From Thermoanaerobaculia bacterium (lineage in GTDB: Bacteria; Acidobacteriota; Thermoanaerobaculia; Gp7-AA8), in contig JADGNZ010000020.1 in assembly GCA_017883205.1 (NCBI GenBank), forward strand, positions 1 to 64,000: 64,000 nt of DNA, written 5' to 3'. A program made the translations under genes and the position numbers. Each line of letters begins with the position of its first letter. The stretch's first letter is position 1. Positions 7,343-15,285 of the stretch are shown piece by piece. The notes under the pieces were generated by a model, which saw nothing but the letters and a program-made list of their open reading frames with translations, ran no database searches and was not told where the DNA came from.

Positions 7343-9256
7343 ATGAGCCTATTCGACTACCCCCGGATCAACATCAAAGGCAACGTTACGCTGAATCCCG
7401 GTACGGCGAACAACGACGATTACGCCGGCAGCTACAGCATTCCGGCAGGACCGTTCGAAGGGCAGACGCTCGCGCTGATCGATTCCAAGCGCGTGCAGCC
7501 GCGCACGTACGGGATGTCGGATGCCGACTTCATCGCCTGGGTGCAGAAGGCGCACACGTTCAACTCCCAGGGTGGCGGCCCGACCGCGCAGATCGTCCCC
7601 GCGGAATGGAACTACTACGGCGACATGACGTCCACGGTGAACAGCGGCGACGCCACGGTGATCGGTGTGCAGACCGGACCGGGTCAGCTCTACACCGCTC
7701 CTGATCCCGCGGTTCCGGCTTCGGCGCTCATCGGTTCGCCGCTCTCGTATTACGGCGGCATCACCGACGTGAATTCGGAGGGATCGCCTCCCGCCACGCA
7801 GTTCTTCATCGATCAACTGACGCTCATGAACGGCCCAGCGATTGCTCTGCAGGGTCCGGCTTCCAAAGGCGCCTGCCAGTGGATCAACTTCTATCGCAAT
7901 GTGAACCAGACCGCGGACGCCGGGGCAGGCGGCTACATGTATCACGTTATCCTCAAGTCCCAATGCAACGGGAACTTCAATATCCCGGGCTTCGAGGATT
8001 CATCGATCATCGGCGCGATTTTCCGCTATTACCTCTACAACATCGTCCAGCCGATTACGGACAACCCGGGACTCGAGAAGTTGTATGAGAATCAGCAACA
8101 GAATGCCGCCTCGCTGCAGTTTGTGGCGACCATTGCGCCTCTGTACGAAGGCGAAGAGATCACGACCGGGCCGGTGGGGCGGCTCCTCGTGGCGCCGCCG
8201 CCGACGATCTCGACGCTCCCGCTGACCAACAACAACGGATCGGGAACGATCGCACTGGCGCCTGCGGTGTTGCAGCAGAACGGCAATCTGATCTCCGTCG
8301 AGTTTGTCGGGACGTTCCCCGACAACAGCCAGGGCTCATCGAACGACAAATACGACTTCGGCCCGGTGACGCTCATGGCCGACGGCAGCGGCACGACCGC
8401 GATGATCGGCCCCATCAATTACGCCGATACCACGGGAGGCGATCAGCGCGGCTGGCTCTTCGACTTCGACATCTCCGGCAACACTGTGGCCCAGCAGGCG
8501 CTCGCCGATCCCAGCGCCACATTCCGTCTCCAGAGCGCCTGCTGCGGCAACGTGCTCAACGAGGCCGGCTACTACATCGTTTCCAATCAGCAGGCGATTT
8601 ACGCCGAGCAGTACGGGCCGGGCGATTCGTTCCTCAATCAGGGAACGACGGAGCCGGCAACGATTGCGATTTATCAGTACGGCCAGCAACTCACAGCAGG
8701 CGTTTGCCCGCCCATTTCGGTCTGGAGCTACAGTACGGTTCCGCTGCAGACGCCGGGAGCGCTGGTTCAGGTCACGCAGAATTTCCAGCCGGGACAACCG
8801 CTGACCGTCGACACGTCGCTCCCAGGCAATTTCACCTTCACGTTTACGGTCGGCAATCAACCGCCGCCTCCTTCAAGCTATGGCGCGTTTCTCAATCCGC
8901 CGTTCACGACCCTCACGAACGCGCCGCAGATCTGCCTGCGCGTCCTGCCGAATGACGAGGATTTCTCGCAGTATTACGTCGATCCGACCGCACCCGAGCC
9001 GGTGGGCAACGACAAGCTCACGTTCGATGTCGTCTTCGCGAAGGTGCTGCGGACGTATTACCTGCTCTATCCGGTCATGAATCAGGTCATCCCGCTCAAC
9101 GACGAATCGAAGGTGTCCGCGGCCGCCAGTGGAATCCTCTACCGAACGGATCCGGCACTCTGGATGACGACGAAGTACATGCCACGAACGCGTGACATGT
9201 CGGGAAGCAGGAGAACGTTGTTGCAGGCGTGGTGCAGGGCGCAGCCGAAGAGTTGA
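7343..9256 (+). CDS. VioB/RebD N-terminal-domain-like protein, stand-alone (copy 1)
   Basis: 637 residues, starting MSLFDYPRINIKG, which mirrors the MS-[I/V]-[L/F]-D-[F/L]-P-R-[I/L]-x-F opening of VioB and RebD/StaD (iminophenylpyruvate dimer or chromopyrrolate synthases of bis-indole pathways). The C-terminus has the matching VLRTYYLLYPVMNQVIPL and YMPRTRDMSGSRRTLL, corresponding to the YYELVYPFMSDKVFSL and YYMPSTRELSAPKARL blocks of VioB. In VioB the ferritin-like catalytic domain follows directly; here the protein ends about 15 residues after that block. So this is the N-terminal half alone, with unknown function. No signal peptide. An AGGAGG-like site precedes ATG 7343. It is convergent with the TonB receptor, the two stops being adjacent (9256/9257). 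Confidence 0.75.
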   Translation: MSLFDYPRINIKGNVTLNPGTANNDDYAGSYSIPAGPFEGQTLALIDSKRVQPRTYGMSDADFIAWVQKAHTFNSQGGGPTAQIVPAEWNYYGDMTSTVNSGDATVIGVQTGPGQLYTAPDPAVPASALIGSPLSYYGGITDVNSEGSPPATQFFIDQLTLMNGPAIALQGPASKGACQWINFYRNVNQTADAGAGGYMYHVILKSQCNGNFNIPGFEDSSIIGAIFRYYLYNIVQPITDNPGLEKLYENQQQNAASLQFVATIAPLYEGEEITTGPVGRLLVAPPPTISTLPLTNNNGSGTIALAPAVLQQNGNLISVEFVGTFPDNSQGSSNDKYDFGPVTLMADGSGTTAMIGPINYADTTGGDQRGWLFDFDISGNTVAQQALADPSATFRLQSACCGNVLNEAGYYIVSNQQAIYAEQYGPGDSFLNQGTTEPATIAIYQYGQQLTAGVCPPISVWSYSTVPLQTPGALVQVTQNFQPGQPLTVDTSLPGNFTFTFTVGNQPPPPSSYGAFLNPPFTTLTNAPQICLRVLPNDEDFSQYYVDPTAPEPVGNDKLTFDVVFAKVLRTYYLLYPVMNQVIPLNDESKVSAAASGILYRTDPALWMTTKYMPRTRDMSGSRRTLLQAWCRAQPKS

Positions 9257-11263
9257 TTAATACCGCCACCCAACATTCACCCGCATCGTCCGGCCCGGTG
9301 CGGGAAACTCCAGCACGTTCGGGTGGCCGCGGAAGTCGTTGAGGATCGAGGCGACGTACGAGTATTTCTCGTTGAGCACATTCAGCGCTTCGAGCTCGAC
9401 GCGCAGCCGGCCGAATGCCCGGTCGGCCTTGGCGTTGACAACATGAACGTCCGGCAGCGGGAAGTGGCCGTCATCGTCGGCGAAGCGGGTGTGCTCCCAG
9501 CGGTAGCCGATCGTTGCGCCGACTGAGTGCGGCAGCGATGCGCGCAGAATGAGCTGCGCGACATGCTCGGGGATGTTCTTGAGCTGCTGATCGGGATTGT
9601 CCGTTGACGTCACGTGCGTCCATGCGTAGGTGACGAGAGGCTGCACGTAAGCCGTGTGCAGACTGGTCATCGCCTCGACGCCGGTGTGGCGGCTGCTTCC
9701 GATGTTTCTGTAGGTGAAGAACGTCGGATCGAAATCGATCTCGTCGGTGATGTTCATCCGGTAGGCGCTGACGCTCCAAGTCGCCAGCGCCGCGTTCCGG
9801 CTGATGCCGGCTTCGGCATTGCGCGCGCGTTGCGGCAGGAGCGCGGGATTTGAGACGGTGAAAGTCGTTCCGCCCGGGCCGGGGAACGGCCGGGGATCGA
9901 AGAGCTGATCGAGTGTCGGCGCCTTGAACGCCCTCGCGATCTGCACGAACGCGGTCAACGGGTTGGGATCTCCGGTAGTGCCGAGGCGGAAGGTGGCGCC
10001 GAAGCGCGGCGACCAGGCGGACTTGCTTCGGTCGGTGCCGCTGTACTCGTCGCGGATGTCGTCGCGGCGCAAGCCGGCGCTGAAGCGGACGCGCTCCGCC
10101 GGCTGCCACTCTCCGGTCGTGAAGAACGCTGTCTCGTTGCGATGGGCGTCGACGCTCGCGACCGATGCGCCACGTCCGCCGGTAGATGTGATGGTCACGT
10201 AGTCTTCGCGCAGCGATGCGCGATCGAGATCGCTGCCGGCGCGGATCGACGCATTCGTCCATTCCTTCGCGACCTCGAAGGTGCCGCCAACACTATTGGT
10301 GTCGACCTTGCGAAAGAGCGTGCTGCCGAAGTTCGGCGCGAGCAGCAGGGTGCGAGGGTAATCGGTGCCGCGATCCGTGCCGTGCAGCATCGCGCGGAGC
10401 AGCAGAGGACCGAAGCTGTCGTAGCTCAGCGCGAGACGGCGGCGTTCGGTCTGCTCGCGATCGAAACGAAAGAGATGATTCGACGACTTGCGATCGGCGG
10501 CCCGTTCCGTCGCCAGCAGCGGTCCGGGCTCTTCGCGATCCTTCGACGCCAGCGACGCCGAGAGTTGGAGACGGGTTGACGTGCCGAGGTGCTGGAGCGA
10601 CAGATCGCCGCCGCGGTCGCGGGAGGAGGAGTGATCGCGGTACCCGTCAGTGGATGCAGTCAGCCCGTCGATGCCGACGATCAGCGGTCCGGCGGCGCCG
10701 TGATACGACACATCGGCGTCGCGTGTGCCGAGGGTTCCGGCGGTCAGTCGCGCATCGAGGTGCTCGTCGGTTCCGGTCGCCCCACCGCGCGTGAAGACCG
10801 CGATTACGCCGCCCATGGCCGAGTCGCCGTAGAGCGACGAGCCCGGACCGCGCAGCACCTCGATCCGATCGATGTCCGCGACGCGTATGTGACGCCAATC
10901 GATCAGTCCCGATTCGACGTCGCCAGCCGGAACGCCATCGACGAGCAGTTTCACGTACTCGTTCTCGCCGCCGCCGAAGAAGCCGCGGGCGGTGATCATC
11001 GGAGCGCCGGCGGCATCGTTATCAAAGTACATCGTGATCCCCGGCACCGTATCCACCACCTCGGCCAGCGATTGCGCGGGTAGTGCGTCGAGCTGTTCGC
11101 GCGTGATGACGGTGACCGACGCCGCAACGGCATCGCGCGGCACCGCACCGCGCTCCGGCGTGACGACGATCTCCGCCTTCAGCTTGGGGAGATCGTCGCC
11201 GCACAGCAAAGCCGCGCTTACGAGCAACAACGCAGCAGGGATCAGGACGAGTCGTGAGGTCAT
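9257..11263 (-). CDS. TonB-dependent outer-membrane receptor
   Basis: 668 residues from ATG 11263, where a signal peptide begins (MTSRLVLIPAALLLVSAALL); an upstream in-frame ATG at 11569 lies inside the preceding gene. A TonB-box-like EIVVTPER near 32-39 is followed by a plug domain (TVITREQLDALPAQSLAEVV, DRIEVLRGPGSSLYGDSAMG) and a 22-strand-type barrel ending in an aromatic residue (WRY). The type is that of vitamin B12 or siderophore receptors. It is the third gene of an operon with the GAF and VioB-N-like genes, 14 bases after the latter, which hints that the cluster handles an imported small molecule. Confidence 0.9.
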   Translation of the reverse strand: MTSRLVLIPAALLLVSAALLCGDDLPKLKAEIVVTPERGAVPRDAVAASVTVITREQLDALPAQSLAEVVDTVPGITMYFDNDAAGAPMITARGFFGGGENEYVKLLVDGVPAGDVESGLIDWRHIRVADIDRIEVLRGPGSSLYGDSAMGGVIAVFTRGGATGTDEHLDARLTAGTLGTRDADVSYHGAAGPLIVGIDGLTASTDGYRDHSSSRDRGGDLSLQHLGTSTRLQLSASLASKDREEPGPLLATERAADRKSSNHLFRFDREQTERRRLALSYDSFGPLLLRAMLHGTDRGTDYPRTLLLAPNFGSTLFRKVDTNSVGGTFEVAKEWTNASIRAGSDLDRASLREDYVTITSTGGRGASVASVDAHRNETAFFTTGEWQPAERVRFSAGLRRDDIRDEYSGTDRSKSAWSPRFGATFRLGTTGDPNPLTAFVQIARAFKAPTLDQLFDPRPFPGPGGTTFTVSNPALLPQRARNAEAGISRNAALATWSVSAYRMNITDEIDFDPTFFTYRNIGSSRHTGVEAMTSLHTAYVQPLVTYAWTHVTSTDNPDQQLKNIPEHVAQLILRASLPHSVGATIGYRWEHTRFADDDGHFPLPDVHVVNAKADRAFGRLRVELEALNVLNEKYSYVASILNDFRGHPNVLEFPAPGRTMRVNVGWRY

Positions 11264-11277
11264 CGTTTGCTCGCCGG

Positions 11278-13485
11278 CTACGACGGCGGGGCCCATCCGG
11301 GCGGAATCGAGCTCACGTTGATGGGAACGGGGTAGTTGTTGGCGATGAGATAAATCCAGAGCTGCAGCGTCAGCCTCTTGCCCGCGGACAGATCGCGCGT
11401 AATCGGCATGGCGTAACTGCTCTCGAGTGCCGACTCCGCGGAGATCGCCGACCAGATTCCGGAGATGCTGCTGGCGAACGCCTGCTGATCGCCGAGGTTC
11501 ACGAATTCGAGCATGACATTGAAGAGCATGTCGTAGACGTAGAGGATCTGTCCGTAGATGAAGTTCCACGCCTGCGTTTGATCGCCGCCAGACGAATTCC
11601 AGAGATCGACGAACTGCTGCGGCACGTCATTGTCCGGCGGAAGAGCACGCACGGTTGCGTAGAAGGCGTAGGTGATTGAGCCACTCGTCGTCGCGCACGG
11701 CCCGAGGAGCGAGATCGGCAACTGACCGGGTACGAAGGTTCCGAGGTACGGGAAGAATGCGAGCACCGCGAAACCGGGTGCGGCCCATTCGATACTGACC
11801 GTTGCCACACCCGTCTCGTCAGTGGTCACGGCCGTCACGGTAGTCGTCGTGCCGCCCGAGGTCATCTGTTGGATGTCGCCGTTTGTAAATGCGACCAGCG
11901 GCGAGCCGTTCGTCGGGATCAGGTTGAGATTGGCGTCGTACTGCGCAACGATCAGAGGCGTATTCGTGCTGGTGGCGCCAAGGTTGTAGGCGGCGACGAT
12001 GAAGTCCGCTTGTGTGCCTTCATCGATGTAGATGCCGCGGCTGTCAGTTTGTGCGCTCAGCGGAAGCTCGGTCAGCGCGCTCTGTCCCTGCACCTGAATC
12101 GCGAGGGTTCCATTCTGCAGTAGCGATGGAGTGTTCGGCCCGGTAATCGTTTTCTGGAACGGAATGTCGATGATGCCCGCGCTGGCCTCGTACGCCTTCT
12201 TTGCGTACTGGTCATAACCGATCTCGTAAATGGAGGTGAAGCTGCCGTCGCCGTTGATGACGCCGAGGTCGAGCGGACCGAAGTCCGCTTTCGTCAGATC
12301 GGAGGGAAACTCGCCGGGCGTTCCGTTCTCCGGAATCGTGCTGTTGAGGTCGAGCGAGATCAGCTCATTGCCGTAATCGACGTTCGCCACGATCGGGCCG
12401 AGCGTCACCTGCGGCGGTGGCGCACTTGCCAAGGCGGGCGCGGCAGAGGCTCTGGCTAAACTGAATTGGTGTCCCATCGTCCGCGCTGAGGACGGCGTCG
12501 CGGATCCGGTACTGATTGCTGCGACCTGACCACTTGCCGCGAGATAACGGCCCACCGGCACCGAGGCCACTTCGCCGGCATTCCAGATGCCGAGCGTTCC
12601 GACAACGTGGCTGTAGCAGGGGTTGGAGAAGAATTGCGAATAGTCGCCGTTTGCGTTCCACGCTGCCCATGCCGCCGCCAACACGTCGGCAAGTTCCCCG
12701 TAGTTTCGCGGCCGCTGCGTGATGTTGTTGAAGACTCCGTTCTTGAAATAGAGGTTCACGTAGGCCGTGAAGCGAATCATGACTCCGATGGCTGGCGGCT
12801 GCGACGCGGCTTGCTGCAGGGCGGTGGCCAGGGGAGAGTCGCCGGTGTTCACAAAACCCACCTGTTCGAACGGAATGCATGTCTGGAAGCAGCAGCCGAC
12901 GCTTGCCGCGGGCTGCGTCAACGCCTGATCGGTGGTGTAGATGCGGTTGAGATCGAGCCAGCGCGAATGCATCCGGAAGTTACGCGGCCCGCTGATGATG
13001 CTGTTGCCGGCGGTGAAGGACATCTGCCCGAAATAGATCTGGCTCGACCAGAAGGAGAAGGGGTTGGTGTCGACGAGCCGTCCTGGCCCGCTGCCCTGGT
13101 CTCCGTTGATGGCGACGAGAGCCCCGATCAAAGGATCGCTCGTGACGGGCTGATTCCATGCGAGCGCGCCGCCGGTGATGACGCTCTTGAAGTCGCCGTA
13201 CTGCACGAACTGCACGCCGTGCGTCCCGAACATGTTCCACTCCGCGGGGACACGCGAGCCCGGCGGATTGTCGACGACGTCCTTTTGCAGTGTGATCGCC
13301 CATGGGCGAAACGTTGTCGGGTAGTTCTGCGGCGTGATTCCCTGCGTGGCCAGGAACTGCCAGTTGAGCGCCACATTCACGCCGTCGTACGTCGGAAACT
13401 CCTGCCAGTCGTTGTTATTGAACGTGCACGGATCCCAGCTCATGAAGCCCTTGAAGTAGATGCGAGGAAACGAAAGAACACTCAT
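11278..13485 (-). CDS. VioB/RebD N-terminal-domain-like protein, stand-alone (copy 2)
   Basis: 735 residues, opening MSVLSFPRIYFKGFMSWDP, again the VioB/RebD start signature. Further matching blocks are YFGQMSFT (VioB YAGQFTIS), VVGTLGIWNAGEVASVPVGRYL (VioB VVGLWRRGELASYPAGRLL), LPPDNDVPQQFVDLW (VioB LPDDW region) and YAMPITRDLSAGKRLTLQL near 691-709. It ends about 25 residues later, before the ferritin-like domain would begin. It is only distantly similar to copy 1. A Cys-rich segment (GCCFQTCIP) is unusual. It lies 3 bases after the GAF gene and 14 before the TonB receptor, so the three are probably co-transcribed. No known function for the isolated domain. Confidence 0.75.
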   Translation of the reverse strand: MSVLSFPRIYFKGFMSWDPCTFNNNDWQEFPTYDGVNVALNWQFLATQGITPQNYPTTFRPWAITLQKDVVDNPPGSRVPAEWNMFGTHGVQFVQYGDFKSVITGGALAWNQPVTSDPLIGALVAINGDQGSGPGRLVDTNPFSFWSSQIYFGQMSFTAGNSIISGPRNFRMHSRWLDLNRIYTTDQALTQPAASVGCCFQTCIPFEQVGFVNTGDSPLATALQQAASQPPAIGVMIRFTAYVNLYFKNGVFNNITQRPRNYGELADVLAAAWAAWNANGDYSQFFSNPCYSHVVGTLGIWNAGEVASVPVGRYLAASGQVAAISTGSATPSSARTMGHQFSLARASAAPALASAPPPQVTLGPIVANVDYGNELISLDLNSTIPENGTPGEFPSDLTKADFGPLDLGVINGDGSFTSIYEIGYDQYAKKAYEASAGIIDIPFQKTITGPNTPSLLQNGTLAIQVQGQSALTELPLSAQTDSRGIYIDEGTQADFIVAAYNLGATSTNTPLIVAQYDANLNLIPTNGSPLVAFTNGDIQQMTSGGTTTTVTAVTTDETGVATVSIEWAAPGFAVLAFFPYLGTFVPGQLPISLLGPCATTSGSITYAFYATVRALPPDNDVPQQFVDLWNSSGGDQTQAWNFIYGQILYVYDMLFNVMLEFVNLGDQQAFASSISGIWSAISAESALESSYAMPITRDLSAGKRLTLQLWIYLIANNYPVPINVSSIPPGWAPPS

Positions 13486-13488
13486 GGC

Positions 13489-13908
13489 TCACTCCTTCGG
13501 TAGTGTTGCTGCCAGTTTCATCATCGACTGCTCGAGCTCCGGCCCGATCTCCCGTTCTTCTTGCCACGCGATGCCGACCACGGCCCGCACGTCGCCGCGG
13601 TCATCGAAGACCGGAAGCGCGATGGCCGCCTGCGCGCCGACCGCCTTCGCCCCCGGCTTGATCGTCCCGCTGTTGTCCGTCTGCAGGTTGCACGTCTGCA
13701 CCGGCTCCTTCTTAACCTGCGCTATGCCGGCCATCCCTTTGCCATGCGGAACATGCGCGACGATGGACACGACCGGCGGCGGAATGTTGTGCGCCGCCGT
13801 GAGATAGAGATCCTCCCCACGCTGCACATGAACAGTCCCCGCCACCCCTCCGGCTCTTCCGATAAGCGACTCCAGAAAGGTCTGATGGGCGGCGTTTTTT
13901 TCGAACAT
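13489..13908 (-). CDS. Small GAF-domain protein
   Basis: 139 residues forming a single GAF domain: GTVHVQRGEDLYLTAAHNIP, then GKGMAGIAQVKKEPVQTCNL, then AIALPVFDDRGDVRAVVGIA. No output domain is attached, so it may sense a ligand or redox state, or act as an fRMsr-like enzyme; only one Cys is evident, which argues against the latter. It is the first gene of the operon GAF / VioB-N-like / TonB receptor, with a 3-base gap to the next gene. Confidence 0.75.
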   Translation of the reverse strand: MFEKNAAHQTFLESLIGRAGGVAGTVHVQRGEDLYLTAAHNIPPPVVSIVAHVPHGKGMAGIAQVKKEPVQTCNLQTDNSGTIKPGAKAVGAQAAIALPVFDDRGDVRAVVGIAWQEEREIGPELEQSMMKLAATLPKE

Positions 13909-13963
13909 ACATGGGAGTGTCGGTCGGACGGCCTTTCCCTACCTCCCGCCGAGAAAGCGAAAC

Positions 13964-14094
13964 GCCGCCGTTCCGGCGGCCAGGGCCGGCGTTTCCCGGC
14001 AGCAACCGCCGCCGAAGGCGGCGTGAGACCGTAGCCCCCGCCTTCAGGCGGGGGAAATCGGGACGCCCGAATTGGTAGCCCGCTTTAGCGGGCG
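13964..14094. repeat. Series of short perfect hairpins
   Basis: Four compact inverted repeats follow each other: GCCGCC/GGCGGC at 13964-13980 and again at 14008-14022, CCCCCGCC/GGCGGGGG at 14035-14054 and GCCCGC/GCGGGC at 14078-14093. The GTAGCCC.. hairpins with a TTCA or TTTA loop resemble interspersed intergenic hairpins seen in other acidobacterial-type genomes. They open a gap of nearly 1 kb (13909-14897) without a supported gene, the rest being the 21-bp array. Confidence 0.65.
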
Positions 14095-14278
14095 ACAGAA
14101 ACCGCGCGTGGAAATCGCCTGTCCGCGGTCTAAAGACGGGGGACTACGGTGCTTACGGCGGCCTCGCCGGAAGCGAAGGCAACGACCTCCGTCCCGCAGA
14201 TCCCGAGGACTGTGCATCCGGATGCCGGGACGTCTCATCCCAATTCGTCGATTGCTGAAAACCGACCATCGATGGTCC

Positions 14279-14790
14279 GAAACCCAGCGCCGGAGGTGCA
14301 AAACGTAGTGCGGGCGGTGGGAAACGTAGCGCGCGAGCTAGGAAACGTAGCGCTCGAGCTAGGAAACGTAGCGCGCGAGCTAGGAAACGTAGCGCGCGAG
14401 CTAGAAAACGTAGCGCGTGAGCTAGGAAACGTAGCGCGCGAGCTAGGAAACGTAGCGCGCGAGCTAGGAAACGTAGCGCGCGAGCTAGGAAACGTAGCGC
14501 GCGAGCTAGGAAACGTAGCGCGCGAGCTAGAAAACGTAGCGCGCGAGCTAGAAAACGTAGCGCGCGAGCTAGAAAACGTAGCGCGTGAGGTACAAAACGT
14601 AGCGCGCGAGCTACGAAACGTAGCGCGCGAGGTACAAAAGGTAGCGCGCGAGGTACGAAACGTAGCGCGCGAGGTGCAAAACGTAGCGCGCGAGGTGCAA
14701 AACGTAGCGCGCGAGGTGCAAAACGCAGCGCCGGAGGTGCCAAACGCAGCGCACGAGGTGCTAAACACAGCGTCGGAGCTGCGAACCCCA
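14279..14790. repeat. 21-bp tandem array, about 24 units
   Basis: The consensus unit is GGAAACGTAGCGCGCGAGCTA, repeated in exact 21-base phase with drift at both ends (for example CAAAACGTAGCGCGCGAGGTA). TAGC and GCTA within each unit can pair across GCGCGA, so each unit is a potential hairpin. Because 21 is a multiple of three, every frame stays open and gives spurious heptad-repeat proteins on both strands; I do not call these. The array lies between the GAF operon and the small gene at 14898. Confidence 0.9.
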
Positions 14791-14897
14791 ACGTCGTTGG
14801 AATGGATCGCGGCATCGATGGTGCGAAACGAATCGTCGGTGCCTCAGAAGCGAGAACCCGACGACTCTCCGGGAATCCTCGATCTGCTACGCTCCCC

Positions 14898-15200
14898 ATG
14901 CTCGTCCCAACTCCTCCCGATCGAATGGCCGACGCGCATGGGCGCCCGTATTTTCTCTGGGATGTCGACATGACGCTCGACGAGCTCACGCGCCAGTTGG
15001 CGGAGGCCGATCTCCCCGTTCGTGCCTACCTGACCGGAAAGGTCGTGCGCCAGGCGAAGCCCGACGACGCTCTGCAGTTCATTTCCGCGCAACAGATGGC
15101 CGACATGTGGCCACACCTCGAAAAATATCTTGGCAAGACGCGCGAGTTCTGGAGTTGGTTGATCGAGGAGTGGAAGCGTCGTGGAATGGTCAGGGGGTAG
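14898..15200 (+). CDS. Conserved small hypothetical protein
   Basis: 100 residues from ATG 14898, opening MLVPTPPDRMADAHGRPYF and continuing FLWDVDMTLDELTRQLAEAD, with KVVRQAKPDDALQFIS and WPHLEKYLGKTREFWSWL. Short proteins with this layout occur widely and, as far as I recall, often precede nucleotidyltransferase-type (AbiEii-like) genes as a possible antitoxin-side partner; none follows here. The in-frame upstream extension (from 14802) lies in the degenerate end of the repeat array and is not used. Function unknown. Confidence 0.7.
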   Translation: MLVPTPPDRMADAHGRPYFLWDVDMTLDELTRQLAEADLPVRAYLTGKVVRQAKPDDALQFISAQQMADMWPHLEKYLGKTREFWSWLIEEWKRRGMVRG

Positions 15201-15285
15201 TCTCGGGCGAAGAATCCCCTCGCGAGTTGCTCGTCTGCAAGCCGGTGCAGGGCTACAATAAGTCCTTCTCAAATTTGGAGGACGA

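Noticed and set aside
14149-14973. Long plus-strand frame with NVARELG heptads, and the mirrored frames on the minus strand
   Set aside because: The open frames are produced by the 21-bp period; no start context, and the repeats drift like DNA repeats, not codons.
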